Part shown: piece by piece, positions 12,801-27,800 of the stretch | How positions within the stretch are numbered: the first letter of the stretch is position 1 | How the letters are laid out: each line of letters starts with the position of its first letter | Source of the DNA: Hydractinia symbiolongicarpus | Taxonomy: Eukaryota > Cnidaria > Hydrozoa > Anthoathecata > Hydractiniidae | DNA: 60,000 bases | NCBI RefSeq assembly: GCF_029227915.1 | Contig: NC_079876.1 | Location: forward strand, 15,502,001 to 15,562,000 | Reading direction: 5' to 3' | The notes under the pieces: generated by a model | Databases searched by the model: none | Told to the model about the DNA's origin: nothing | The model's input: only the letters and a program-made list of their open reading frames with translations | Program-made: the position numbers and the translations under genes

Positions 12801-15800
12801 TAAACTTCATAAACTAGCCAAAAGTTGCCCTTATAGTTAAAGGATTAATTCATAAAACCTAGTCTTTTATTGTCTTCATTTTCTTCATGTTGAAAAAAAT
12901 TTCGCATCAATATTCTTGGAAAATTTGACGACATAATTTTTTTCAAATTTTACCAAAAGTAAACAAAAGCATAGTGTTTGTACTTTTTTAAAAAAACTAA
13001 ATATTTAAAGGCCACAACGCATTTGGTTATGCTGCAAACCATGAAAGCTTTGCAAAAATAGCTTCTTACCAATTTAATTAAAAAAAATAAGAAAGGATGT
13101 AAAAAGTTGTTTGATTATTAGTCCATGTTAAAGATAAATGAGTAATGCTCTGATTAACATCAGAACTGTGAAACCTAAAATTTTTAGTCTTTAAAATTAA
13201 TGAAAATTACTGTGATCAGGTCATAGGTTCGGCAATAACCTAAAGCATATTGTATAGATATTTACCTTAGTTATTACGAAATGCTATTTTGCATAATAGC
13301 CTTAATACACAATCACTGACATTATGTTGAAATAACACTTTATGTAAATTATCCAAAACATTACCTTTGTTTGGTTAATTTTCTCCATTTCAGTCATGTT
13401 TTTAGGTGACTGCCCATATCTAATGTGAAAATCACTAAAATTGTTGTTATTTAACCTAAGTCCTGTCAACGTAACCCTTTTCCCAAAATGATAACGGATG
13501 TATGATAAGTTTTTGCTGCAGATTTGTGAAAATGGTTTAGATTGTGGCAGGTTCAAATGCACAGGAAAGACAGGAGATGAACAAGCTGAAAATAAATAGT
13601 AACAAAAATTAGGACAGTAGACAAACCTAACAAAACACTGAGTAACATTACTACTTACTTTCAGCACATCCATACAATTCAACCTTTAGACAGGCTTGGT
13701 TATCTCCAACAAAATGGAATTCGATATAACGTAATGTTATCTCTTTGTTTTTAAACCAGTATCGTCTTGTGTATTTGCTTCGTGGATAATCATACGTCTA
13801 AAAAAAGGTTTGATGCTCACAACTTACATTTCACACGGCACATATCTCACATTTTTATTATGATAGATGTCAACCTCACCCTACGAGTGTCACTCGAGGT
13901 ATCATCCATTTTTACTATTTCAGTGTTGTTCATACTAGATACACTGTATTTGAACCAGACTTGATGGATGGCAAATGAGTATCCTTGTAATGCCATCCCA
14001 GTAACTGTCATAACTCGACCAAGATCAATCTTTAACCAAATTATGCCTGAACTTGCGCACCAAAATTTATCACTGTTAAGACGAGCATTTGATGCCTTTA
14101 AACCACCATCGGGTTTGGATGATGTGAATTGTAAATCATTGATAATCCCATTCTCAAATCCCAGGGCTTGCATACAAGGTCCTAAAGGGAGCTATACATT
14201 TTTATTGTGTCCTTTTTAAATTTTATTATAAAAGTGCTACCTTTTAGTTAAGTTTTAAAGTTCTATTTTCCATATATTGCTGTGTTTACTATAACTTTGT
14301 TTTGGCAATAACCGTTATCAAATAAAGGATTGAATTAAAACAGAAAAAAAATGTCATTAACCGCCACTTTCTAAACACTAACACAAAACAAAAAGTCATA
14401 TACCATAAACGCTAAATTTTAATTTACAAAATAAAACACTGCACAAATTATGGCTTCCGTGAATTTATTAATTTCCGGTAGTTTCTTTTAACTACGGCAA
14501 TAGGTTTTCTGAATAAAACAAAACTTAAATAAAGGTTAATGTTTAAACCTGCCGGAGAAGTTTTAACTGAAATTTCGGTACTCCAATTGCCACTGGTACT
14601 GGGTGATAATAAAAGAAACCGCATCTATATGAAAGCACAAAATAAGACATTATGTAATTTTATTTATATAAAAAGGGTAAAAATAACTCATTACAAAAAC
14701 TAATACACCATCCTACACTGTCAGTATATCTAACCTATCCTTAACTTCTGCTGTTGTAAAAAAATTAAAAGAGGTTTGGAATAATTTATAAAATCTTTCA
14801 GCCGGCATCATTTATACCTTATTTTTTTACAACACTAGGTTTACATTCACTACTATATTTTCTAACTTTATCATTTACTTTACAATAAAAGGCATGTTTA
14901 TGTTATTTGTAATTACAAACAAACGACTCCCTTCTCGTACTTCGTTTTCATCTTTCTATTTAATGAAAAATAGGAAAACAAATCGGTTTAAACACCCTAA
15001 ATTACACATAAGAAATTCTCAACTCTATAAAACGTTTTTCTTCTAATTGCAGCTCTAAGATTTGGAAACTATTTATTTGCCATAAGCACCTTTGCTCTGC
15101 ACCTTTATTCTGAAATCCATGTCAGTTATATAGAAATCGGTTTTGCATTGCTTTAAATATAATGTTCAAAATTCGCGCTCGTTTTTATACAAAAAAAAAC
15201 ACACAAGACTATCTCACAATTCTAGGTATATATACATAAGCTTTCACTCTACACATTGATAAATTCCATGTAACTATAAGCCAGAAAATGAAAATACCAC
15301 TGGATCCTTCATATATAAGTTTCTGGGTAGCTTTTTCAACAACCTCAAAAGAAATATATTTAAGATTTGTACGAACTACCAACGTTCAGATTTACATAAA
15401 AATAAAAAGAGGGGCAAAAGAAGCAGAAAAATCTGTAAAATAAGGATCTGTAATAGACAATGAGAAAACTCATGGTGCTTTTAGTTTTTTGTTGTTCAGA
15501 AATTAAGTAACCATAATAAGTTTTACCTTGCACTTGTATGTAGTAAAGGGTGCAAGCTCGTAAACTGTAGCAGACGTAGCTGTGTTTGGTATGTTGTCCG
15601 TAAAAACGATTTCTCTACAATTTTGTCGACAACATTGAATTTCATACTTTGTTATGTGCATATTTTTAATTGGTATCCATGAAAAAGAAATTGAAGTTGC
15701 ATTCTGTGAGATAACTGAAAATTTTTTTACGGCTAAATCTAAAATAAACAAATATTATATTTTTGCTGCACTTTTTTACGTTAATACATTAAGAAAACAT

Positions 15801-18800
15801 AAAAACAACTAAAACAATTATATAAATTTTATTTTTATTAATTTATAATAAACCAATTCAGAGGTAACATGCTACTAGAATATATAGGTTATACCTTGAT
15901 ATGACCAAGTGAGATTGAAAGATGTCTTGACAGGAACAGAGGAGTTTTGAAAGATGTAATGATATGCACACACAAATTCTTTAGTACACTTGAAATTCCC
16001 GTTTGCTTGTTTATTACATCTGCCAAATCTCAGCAAAAACTGATCAATATTATTTTTAAAAATTAGAAACGATTTATATATTGTAGTTGCATTTTGGTTT
16101 CTTTTGTCAGCAATTGTATAATTTCCATCATTTGTAATGATTTTGTTATTCACACTCCATTGTATATTTGGATGTGTACCAAATGCTGCACATTGTAAGC
16201 TGTTGTTTACCCTCCTTATCACAACATTAGGAAGTTTATCTAAAACAGGAGGATTGTCGTAATACTAGGTTGTATTATACACTTTGGGAGAAGTTCTTAA
16301 CCCTCAAACAATTTGTTGAAGGTTAAGCTTACTATATTTATACAAAAGAAATTTAGACTATTGAGAAGACATAAGGAGTGATGAAATATGAACAATAAAA
16401 ACACGTTGAGTTAGACCCCAAATTAGCCTATTTGAAATTAGTTTTATGATAACATTTATAAAGGGGTTGATATTTAATTATCTGTGTTAAAAAAAGAAAT
16501 AAGTAAAATTGTATATAACCCAATTGGAGTGGTATGTGAATAAGAAATTATCACTTTTTAAAATAAAAATCCTTCACTTCTGAATAATTTATTCCCTTTT
16601 CAGGCTTAAAAATTAAAAAAGATATTTAAACCATTTTTGGACTATATGCATAATAAAATATGAAAACAAGCGTTATGACTAGTAAAAATACTGCCTGTGA
16701 AAGCCTTAGCAATACTTTCACTTACAGCTGAAATTAAGTGCACAGCAAAAAATGTATTATAATACACAACAACTTTTGGGAATGTAATGATGCACAGAGA
16801 TGTTGATCTTTATTGTTATATTGATAATAATAAAAACATGACACTTTATAAGAAAAAAAACCCATCCAATTATGCTCAATTAATAGAAATTAGCTTCCAA
16901 AAGCACAATTATTTATTTAAGAATCAACTTCACATTAAACTATAAAAATATTACTCTCTCCCCTTTTGATGTATTCTCGTTCACAATAAAGAAAATGTGT
17001 TCTTTTTCTGTTTTGTTTTTCATAGCCTCAATCATAGAAAAAAATGGCAAAAACAAAGTTTAATATGTCAATCAAGACTTCGATTTAAATCCCATACCTT
17101 ATTAGCTTTTACAGATTTTAGGTTCGCATGGTTAGCAGTTAATAAGAATGAAAGCTAAACCACAAACAGGTACAGTGGGCAACATAGCTAGCTAGTTATA
17201 AAGATACAAAAAGAGTCAGTATATTTTTGCTAAAGTTTGTAATTTTGTATTTTGTAATAAAGGTTTTTATTGTGTGAAAAGAAGTTTTTGAATAGAAAGA
17301 TATACATAATTGTATTGTTTTAAACTTCGTAATTATTGTAAAGTAATGAACTGTAACCTTTTTTTATATATATTCTGGAACGAGACTCTTTTTGTACACC
17401 TGACGAAGAAATGATCGAAACGTTGTTATAAATACTTGGTTTTTTTTGACTCTTATATATATATATTGTTAATTTATGATTCGAATGCTTTTTATATATA
17501 TCTTCAGCTAAGTAAAAAAAGCTTAGAGGTGACCTTAGTTTACTGGAAATTGAAGCAAGATGATTACCAAATAATATTCTATTTTAGCCCAAATTTGAAC
17601 ACAGTTGTATCCTCTTATGAAGAACAGACTTGCAAGAAACCAACAACCTGTCTTCTGGATTGCCTCAGGGACTAATTATATTTAGGATATGCTAATAGAG
17701 TATATAAACAATACGAATGTATGATGTTGTAGACTTATTTTGAATTAATTTTGCGTAAACATTGTCTCATTGTCACTACTAGTCACTTGCTGCGTACCTT
17801 ATTCCAGAACATTAAAGAGACATAAAATTAGTGTAAATTTCGCGAATACGAGTTGGTTAAATACCCCTTAATAAAGTGCAACGTAAATATCCAGGTGTTT
17901 TGTTAATTTTTAACCAGTAATTACAGTTTATATCACCCCCTGTACTTTGTTCTTTTTCTGTTTTAGTCACGAAAAAGAGTATAATTCTGATTCTGATTAA
18001 GCAGCTGCGAATTCATCGATATATCAACCAATCAGCAAATCTTAAAGTTTTGTTGCCTGCGTTCCCCAATTGTTAAACTATTTTTCCTGTGTTTATTATC
18101 ACATCTGTACGAAGGCCCACATTTGGTGTAAAACGTATACTTAAAATAATATTAATAAAAAATCTTAATAAAATCTCTTTTCTCGAATCTTCTTCCCGAA
18201 ATCTCATTTTCAAAACAACCCTTTCAAAATCCCAATAAATTCTCAGATCCAATTCTGGTTTACAATATTAGAGTTAGATTTTGATTACTCACGTTTTTGT
18301 AAAAATGACATACTAGTCTGATATTTTTACGAAGCACATTCTTAAAAAATAATCATGCAGTTTGCTTTGTGGAATCTACCATAAATTTGAGGACTCTGGA
18401 CGGCCTTTTTGCCATTTATTGTGTTTAGTCCTCTCCTACTAAGCCGAATTGAGTCGGGATATTACTTTATTCATGCAAATGCCTTGTGAACTGCCACGAC
18501 ATAAAGTTGTTGGTAAATTGAGCACGTGTTTTGGGCCACTTGCAGAGAAGTGTCAATATACAGAAGAGAAGTGTGAGAATACAAAAACTGAAAGAGAAGT
18601 GAGCCATAGATCCATCGGCATTGTCAACTTTTTTTGTAATATGTAACATGTAAAGGTAAATATATCGCCCCATATCTTAAACAAAACAATTTTAATATTT
18701 TGGCTACAAACAAAGATTTTTCTGGAAAACTATCACGCAACCCGGTTATGGTTTTATGCAGCTTAATTCCGGAATTGCGCCAGAACCGGATAAACAACAT

Positions 18801-21800
18801 AAACATCTTACAGAGGCCATTTCAGTGTCAGGTTTTCAGATCTGTTTGACCATTTTGTCTTCCATAAGATTTTCTTAATTTTGTAGTATTTGTTTTCACA
18901 TGTTAAGGCACATATACTTTTATGGTTTATTTACCCACGTATAAATCTAAATCACTAATTTTAAAATTTTGAGGAGGAATATAGATTTTGAACTAGCTTG
19001 TGGCTAGCTATACTGAGTTTTACTTAGTACTATTCTTTTAAAGTTTATATTCAGTTCGGTAACCTATTATCCATTTGTGTATGGTGTTGTGGCTATCTAG
19101 CTACAGAGGTAGCTGCTTTTAACTAAAAAAGTGAAAAAAGCAAAGTTGCATGAATGCTTTTGCTATGATGGGGCAACAATGGGTTGTAAATGTTTTTGTT
19201 TTTGATAAAGTTTCAGTAACATTTTTTAAAAAAAATAGATATTTCACCTGAGACATTCTAAAAATATTTTGACTTGTCAGTCCAGTATTTTCTATTTCGA
19301 TATAATTGTTTATCATGCCGTGGACTTGAAGATTTACATTTGGCGAGGTTTTGAGAGATCTTTCTTACATCATCAGGCGATGCAAATGAGATGAAACATT
19401 CGTTTTATAGTATTATTTCGGATCGAAATGATCCAGATCTTGATGGAAACAATTCACAACTTAACACACTTGTGTGTGCTTTACTCGATTTACGACATAC
19501 TGCATACATGTACTAAAGCTCTCCACCTGAATTGCGATAACTATTGATTGTTCCACCAGGTGAGTAAAGCTGTTTGCTTGAACTAGGTGTTTAACCTTGT
19601 TGAATGATTAATTTTGAATTGAGGTGGAATTTGCGCCAAAACTTATTCTGCAAAATAAAGTAGCATTGACCGATTGTTTTTGCTATGGCGGAGCAACAAA
19701 GGTTTGTAAACTCTATTTTTATTTTAGCTATCATTGCGGTGAAGTTTTTTTAAAAAAAAATATGTTGCAACCGCAACACTATAATGGTGTGGGCGCTTCA
19801 ATTGATTTACGACATACCTGTACTAAAGTGCTCCACCTGATTGTGTGGCACATTGTACGGCTCTTATGAAGTGCTCCACAGAGTATAAAACATTGGGCCA
19901 CACAGTTACTTGTAGCTTAAATCCGCGCTGTGACACTACGTCTTCTGGCTAGCCATATATATTTTACATAGAAAGGGGTAATAAAGGCACTACCCACCTA
20001 TTACCAGCATCCAAATTTTATTCTTCCATTATTAGGGCGATGATCCATCGAATACCCGTCAACATTGATAACTATATATGGCACATATCAACTTGAAAGC
20101 GTATGTATCAATAAAAATGATGAATTACCAAAATTTCAAAGAAATGAGACAATAGGCTCAAAAAGTCAGGCCTTTGTTGAATGAAGAACAACTTGCTATA
20201 GTAGATTCCATTCTAAATGTTTTGATAATAATCACAATAATTTTACAAATTGTTTTCCTAGATGGACTAGGTGGTATAGGTAAAACTTTAACATATAATT
20301 ATATTATTATGGAAGTTATTGCAAGAAATTTGTGTGTTGCTACTTGTGCATGGACAGGTATTGCTGCTACATTATTACAAAATGGTTCACTCACTTTTCA
20401 AGTTAGCGGTCTCTGTTTTAGACGGCTCTACAAGTACTGTTAAAGTCAATAGTTACCGTATGATAACTAAATATTCTCTTAAAAGCGATTGATGACATGT
20501 TTAGGGTTATATGTAATAGTAATACACCTTGCGCTGGTAAAGTTATTGCTTTGAGAGGGAATTTTCTTCAAGTATTTTCAGTTGTAGAAAGAACTGGACG
20601 AGCACAATTTTGAAAAGTCTGCTTGAAGAGTTCCACTCTATTGCTCTTGACTAGCATTTTTCACCTACATACTCACTGAGAGCTAGATAAGGAGAACAAG
20701 TGTTTTCAGAATTTCTTTTAAATCTTGGCAGATGTCTTAACTCCAACTAATGAAAAAGCGTTGGAGATTAATAAACACATTTTGAATCAAATTCCTGGCG
20801 ATACAAATACGTACCACAATGTTGATTCTGTTGTGTCAGACAACTAAGAGGAAATTGATTCATATCCTATTGAGTTCATGCATGCCACCACACCACTTCA
20901 ACATCAAAATCGGATGCGTTGTAATGCTTTAGAGAAATCTGTCTCAAGGATGGCCTTTGCAATGGTACAAGACTAATCTTTCGTAACCACCATGCCAATG
21001 TTATTAACTGTGTAATTGTTACTCTTATTTGTAGAGGTGATTGTGTTCTAATTTAATTAAAGAGTTTCACTCTGCCCAAAAGATACGAATCTACCCTTTC
21101 AAATTAGGCGAACACAGTTTCCTTTAACATTGTCAAATGCATTGACCATAAATAAAAGTTAGGGTCAAACTTTTGAGAAGGTTGGTACATACTTGCGTAG
21201 ACCTTGCTTTCCCAATGGAGAAATGTATGTTGCTTTTTCCCAAGCACGGTCATTTGCTGCAGTAAAGGTAAAGGTTGTCAGTACTTATCAACAAGTTTAT
21301 ATAGGGAATAGATGTTTCACAAAGATGTTGTTTTTCCACAAGTGTTGTAAATATTTTTATTGTGTATTACTGATACAATGTTTGACAGCAAGTTACTGTT
21401 ACCTTTTGAAAGGTTAGTGAGCTGTGTTGCGGCAAGTTATTGTATACCTCTTGATAAGAATGTGTGTTGTGTGGAAAGTTACTGAGGACCTCTTTAAAGC
21501 TATGTTTGCCATATTTAGTAATTTTCTTGTTCCAGTTAATTGTCCTGTTCAAATTAATTGTCTTATAAAATCATTGTACTGTTAAAAACAGTTCTACTCC
21601 CTGCTTCGCCATGTTGTTTCTTGTCATTACTGTGTTTGTTGGCACTTTTGGGAATGTGTTTAATTAGCTGAGTGTTTTATAAGGTTGGCGCAAAATCCTG
21701 TGGCTTACCTTTTCGTGGGGCACCATGTTACGTATTTTTTATGTTACTTTATGGGTACACTAAAATTAAGAAAATTATTATAATGTTCCTACCTTTTCAA

Positions 21801-24800
21801 AACTAAACCAATAAATGTTTCCAGGTAATTATTAATTATTTTATTTTACTGTCTCAACATTTTATTTCTAGAAACTAGCCTATGCTGCGTATAGAGAATT
21901 CCCAAATGTACAAAGGGCCGGTTTCAAACTAATTCTAAATGTACAATACGGACAGGACTTTCTTCACTTTATAATTTCTAATATATAAGTAATAAACAGT
22001 TCCTTCTAGACTTTCTTATAGTTAATATAGTTAATAGAGTTAGTTTATATATAGTTAGTTAGTATTTTACCTCAACCCCCTCAGATTCAGTCAACAATTT
22101 ATCCAGCATTTAAATAATTCTTACATAATAGTTTGCAATGCTCACTTTTTTAGTTTAATAATTCTTTAAAAAAAATTCTAGTCAACAAAACTCTGCAGTG
22201 CATTGATGTTTACAGAATTGTCTAAACCATTCAGTTATTGTGCTAATAAAACACACAAAAGATTTCATATTTGTGACCAAATTATTAAATGTTATCCCTG
22301 CTACATGTCAAAGTTTGTGTATAACTTGTTTCAATGTTTCAAAGCTTATTACAATGAGGTTGAAGATTATCCAAAATTTTGGCCTTTGGATAACCTTTTG
22401 GCAAAACTGACACCCCTGCTGGTAAAACGAAGGGACCAGCAAGCCTGAATCTATTATACATGATGTTAATTTTTTTCCTTTTCTCTAGAAGGATTAAAAA
22501 ACGGAGTTAATAACTGAGCTTTTATTTTGGAAACTTTGCTCCTGCTCTACTTTAAGGTCCGCGCATTATTTCATCCTTGTGTCTCTCCATCCGGCGTTAT
22601 CGTTATCTTTTGACTCGTGTACTTGCATGACAGGAAAACAGATGGTAAGATTTAGTGAAAAGAAGTTTTCCCCTTTGGATTTCTTTTTACAGAAACATCG
22701 ATGAGATTAATATTACCACTTACCTGTTCAGTTATTCTAGGCTTTGTTTTAACAGCTACAGCTGTCATCGACGGATAATGATCGTAATCATCTTTGGCTA
22801 TTTGTCCGAAAGACAAAATTTGTCTAGAGAGCCAATGTAATATTGTCTACGAAATCCAGTGTAAGGATTGTGACGCTTTTTATGACGGCGAAACGAAATG
22901 AATGCTCAAGCAACATGCTTAAGAGCACAAAAAAGCCGTACAAATACAGACAAAAATGAGATTGTGGACCATTGCTGGAAGAATGATCATATTATTGACT
23001 GAGACAATAAAAAGACCATAGACCAAGAGTCTGGTTGTTCAACCACTGATTTAAACTAACACTTACAGAAACACATTTACAAAATTTTTTTTACAAATAG
23101 CAGCAGTCTGATTATCCTTTATTTTCTTCAGTGTTTTCTTAGGTTGTGCATATGAATTTGAAGATTCTAATCAGTATTACCTGTATTTTCTCATATTTTT
23201 ACATTTATTTTAATTATATCAAATTTGCCAACACATTTTTTTAATATTTCCATTTGGTTTTAATTTCATGCAACAGAAAAATCTAACCCATTATTATCGA
23301 TTGTAAAAATAAGTTTAACAATTTTAGAATTAAAAAGATTTAAAGAGATTTATGTTCTTTGCATTAGATTAATGAAGTAGAAGATTGTAAACTGTTATTA
23401 TACCTTATGACGCTAATGCTGTCATTATGCCTAAAGTCAGTCAACATAAATGAAAAATCATTTAAAAAAAGACTTAATCTCAGAAACATGATCAACAACT
23501 TACTAGATTTTGGTAATTTTTTGGCAATGTAGACTGACTAATTATACAAGAAACTAAAAGATGTCTCCTCAAAATGTCGTTAATAAAAGATAGCTGTATG
23601 AATATTTTTCATGCTCGCAATTTCTTGTATGTCATGCAAAAACATGTTAATAGCAATCTTATGTACATTATGGCTTCAAGCTTTCAGTTAAGTAAAACAC
23701 ATTTTGTTTTAATTTCATGTAACAAGTATACCAGAAAAAATCTAACCTATTAAATGAAGATGTAAATAAATGTTAAGGAATTAAAGTTAGAACATTAAAA
23801 AAACTAATGAAATTTAGTCTTGCACAAACCTTCATTACATCCCATAATTTCTAATCTTCCACCACATCCCTGATCCTCCACAATACCATTTTTTTTAACT
23901 TTATTATTACAATCCATTTCATGCAATCTAATACAGTTTGCTTTTAACATAGTTGGAAGAATAGCAAGTTGTGTTTTGTATCTGTTGTTGCTCCCTCTGA
24001 ATACCTGAAGAATAATCAGAACTACATGAAGTATACACTTTAAAGCAAATTTACACTTATGCAAAAAACAATTCTCAAAATATCTTATAAAAATAGAATA
24101 CTTTACTAACATGTTTGATACTATTTATTTTGTAATCATAAATGACAGAATCATGTTTATAACCATATTTTATTTTGTAGGTTTCAATTCTGTCATTCCA
24201 TATAAAACCAAGACCTTGCAGAGCAACTCCAAAAATGTATTTTGTTTCATTAAAGCACACCTGAAGCCAAATGGTTTGATAACCTAAACATATAAAAATA
24301 TATAAAAAATATCCTACTTCATGAAAAGTTAAAAACTAAAATTTAAAATTAACAAAAACGTGTTTAGGTTTGCCAGCTATTATTTTTTGTGAACAATAAG
24401 TAAGAAGTAATGCAATAACATTTTGTCTGTTGAAATACATTTGAAACGCAAAACTGTTGTTCACCAAGATCTGCAAACTCACCATGGAAATATAAAATCA
24501 ACAATAAAATATAAAAAGGAAGTATGTTAAAAAAAATCACAGAAAAGCTAACAAATATGAAGTGACTTTGAAAGTACGAGAAGTAATTAGCTTTTTTAAC
24601 ATACCAACTTTTCTTGCCCATGCATTTCTAAGACTATTCAATCGAGCTTTATCTGGCAAATTATTATCTGAAGACGAACTAGAAGCAGATAAAGTTATTC
24701 CTGGTTTTCTCCTTTCAACTCCAAGTTTATTCATGCAACCTAAACACAATAGGAACTAAAGTTTTGTTCAAATTGATCATCAGTACTTTTTGTAATAACT

Positions 24801-27800
24801 GGATAGTTGGCGAGGAGGCTTTATATATTAACAAAACTATGTAAAACTTTACATATCCACAATCCATACATTTTCCAAGTGTGTGTATTTAAAATATTTA
24901 ATCAGAAACAACTAACTTGTTAAACAACCAGTAAAACCAATATTTATACATCCTCCACTTGGTTGAGGGATGATATCAATAATGCTGCATATTAATGGAG
25001 TGTCAAACCAATGTGTTATTATGGAATTATTTTCTCTCTGCGCAATAAACGTCTAAAACAATATATTACTTAACACAAAATAGTGAAGTTGTCACTTAGA
25101 TCGCGATGATTTATGACTTAAAAAGTGTTATCCTTGAAATTGTTATATCGATTATAGAAACTTTTAAACTCTTAAGAAACATGACGCCCTTGTGTCCTAA
25201 AAAACTTAAAACAAGTTCATCTCCTCCAGCGTACTTTACAAATCGTCTTAGAAACAACATATTGTTCTTAAAATATATTATGAGTGTTTACTTTGACGGA
25301 TGCTCAAAAAAGGAAATAGCTCTAAATATGCATGTTTCACGCCATCAAGACTTTTTATATAATAAGTATACTGTAACTAAAATTTTCCTTCAAATTATAT
25401 TCTGTTTATCATACCTCAGCAACAAATAATATTTAATAAGAAATTATAAAAAATTGAATTTTTTTAGGCCATATATGTTGCTAAACTAAACTTTAACAAT
25501 TTTAGAATTAAAATGTGTTTAGGAGGTTGTATGTTCTTTGCATCAGATCAATAAAGTAAAAGATTTTAAACAATATGAATATAGCTTGCAGCTCAAAGAT
25601 GTATTATTAGTATCTTGTTTTATAGATTTTTTTCTGTCTTATCAATGCTGTTATTATGCCTTAAGTCACCTAACATAAATAAAAAAAAACATTTTGAAAA
25701 TTGAACTAATCAAATACACATGATCAACAACTAAACTAATACATGTTTCCTTAAAATAGTGTTAATGATTATTAACATAGTATCTACGCATTTTAAAGCT
25801 AGCTGTATAAATATTTCTTATGCTCCCAATTTCTCACATAGCATGCCAAACATGTTAATAGCAATTTTTTGTACTAGCTATCACACGGTGCCTTCTACAA
25901 TAGACAATACAACAATAGAGTTAAGTAAAATTCCTGCAAAGGTTGAATCATGAAAAAAATATCATTTGAATGTTTTAAGTTGAATATATATGTTTAAAAT
26001 AAAACAAATTGTTAAAACACAAGGCATTTCAAGAAGCCCATATAATATTAATTTAATCTTTCTTGTGACAATTTAGAACTATAATAATGATAACTGATAA
26101 GAACTACAGCAAATTATATTCATCAGCCTTGATTGACCACTTACTTTGCTGATATGTTGTGAGGTACAAAATAGTTTATTTTTGATAATCCTTTGTGTTT
26201 TACCCCTTTGTTTTCACCTGTTTCACCATTATAAGCTATTCAATGCATTTATCTTAGGTTACTCCTAGCCAATTAAGCTGGATTAATTTTTAATGCTAAA
26301 GATAACAGTTGCATTTTGGCGGTGTTTACATTTTTGTAGTGTGTGTATACGACGGAACAGTCAGTGATAGAAGTAGGTTACAGCTGTTAACGTTAGAAAG
26401 AATTTAATACCTTGTTAGATGCTCCCCTTGTGACAATTCTTAAAGACTTTAAATTATTACCAAATCGCACTTGAAAATTATGCACAGCTTTTGTTGCATT
26501 AGCTTGAACAAATATACCAGTCAATGTAACCTCCATGCCAAAATCATATCTTAAGAACTCTCCAGCTGATGAACACCAAGAATTAGAAGAGTATAAGTTT
26601 GGTGACATCACTGTGGTGGTATCATTCATTTTTGGATTAAAGTCTGATCTCATAGAAGAGGAACATGCTAAAAAAGATAGCAAGATTTAAAACAAAAATA
26701 AATAAACAAGGCAATTTTACTTATCAGCTAATAAAATATAGTACAAAAAATCTGTTAGTACTTTGCTAAATTATTAAAGGAACTTTTAGCCATGATCTAC
26801 ATATACACTCCATAGATTCAGTCTAGGACAAACACCTTCCTTGTCATGTATTTATTCGGATAAAACATTATATATATAGGGATGCTGTACTGAAGTCCAA
26901 TTTATAAAGTTATAATAAAGTAAACTACTTACTCTCTGAACATCCATATAATTCAACTTTTATGCACACAACTTTGCTTTGCTCAACTGGGTAGATGAGA
27001 ATATGACGAGCTGTAAATGCATTTTGATAAAACCAATGCCGTTTTGTGTTTTTGCTGCCTGGATATGCAAAGTTCTATAAAATATGCCGTCTACAAATTT
27101 TTCATGAAAACATAGTTGGAATATAAAGGCGAAACCTGAATACAAGGTAGTCTATAAAAATGATAGGTTTGCATTAACACAAAGTACACTAACTATAGGG
27201 TTAGTGAATCAGTGCATAAAAAGTTTTAACTAGACTTAAACCTAGGGAAAAAGTTATTGTTTGTATGTAGGGGAAATAATTTTTGCGGATAAAAACTAGT
27301 CTTTTAAGGAAACTAGACATGTAGCAGTAATATGTTAAGTATTTTAGGCATACTTTAAGATATGCTGCATTATGCAATTTGGCTCATACTGCTAACAGCG
27401 CAGTTAAATTGTTTTGTACACATAAGCATGCTATAAAATGAAAAGAATTCAGACCTGATATAAAATACGTTTTTGGATAAAGCTGGGTTAAGGCGAACAA
27501 GAAATTTGAGGATGACATAATAAAAAAAATCATTTTTTAAAAAACAATTAAAACGGTAGATAGGTTGGACAATACCACTGCTAAAACAACAGTATGTTAC
27601 ACTCGCAATAAATTTATTTTTATCTGAACATTCAGCATTTTAAGTGGAATTCTTAATTTTAATATTAATGATGCCATTAGGTTACTAAGGTAATTATTTT
27701 TCCATATATAAACTTTTTTTAAATTTACTTCAACAGAGTGCAGGTAAAGTTTCACACGCAAATTGTAGCCAGAATGGTAACAATTTCCCAAGTGAAAGCA

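Noticed and set aside
14549-14624. ATG followed by hydrophobic MRFLLL, which could be a signal-peptide start of a separate gene
   Set aside because: The exon is phase 0-1 and continues into the standard last strands of an FN3 domain, aligned with exons 3 and 13.
24562-24759. Plus-strand open frame opposite discoidin exon 18
   Set aside because: Antisense shadow; the minus strand has the discoidin motifs and correct splice phases.
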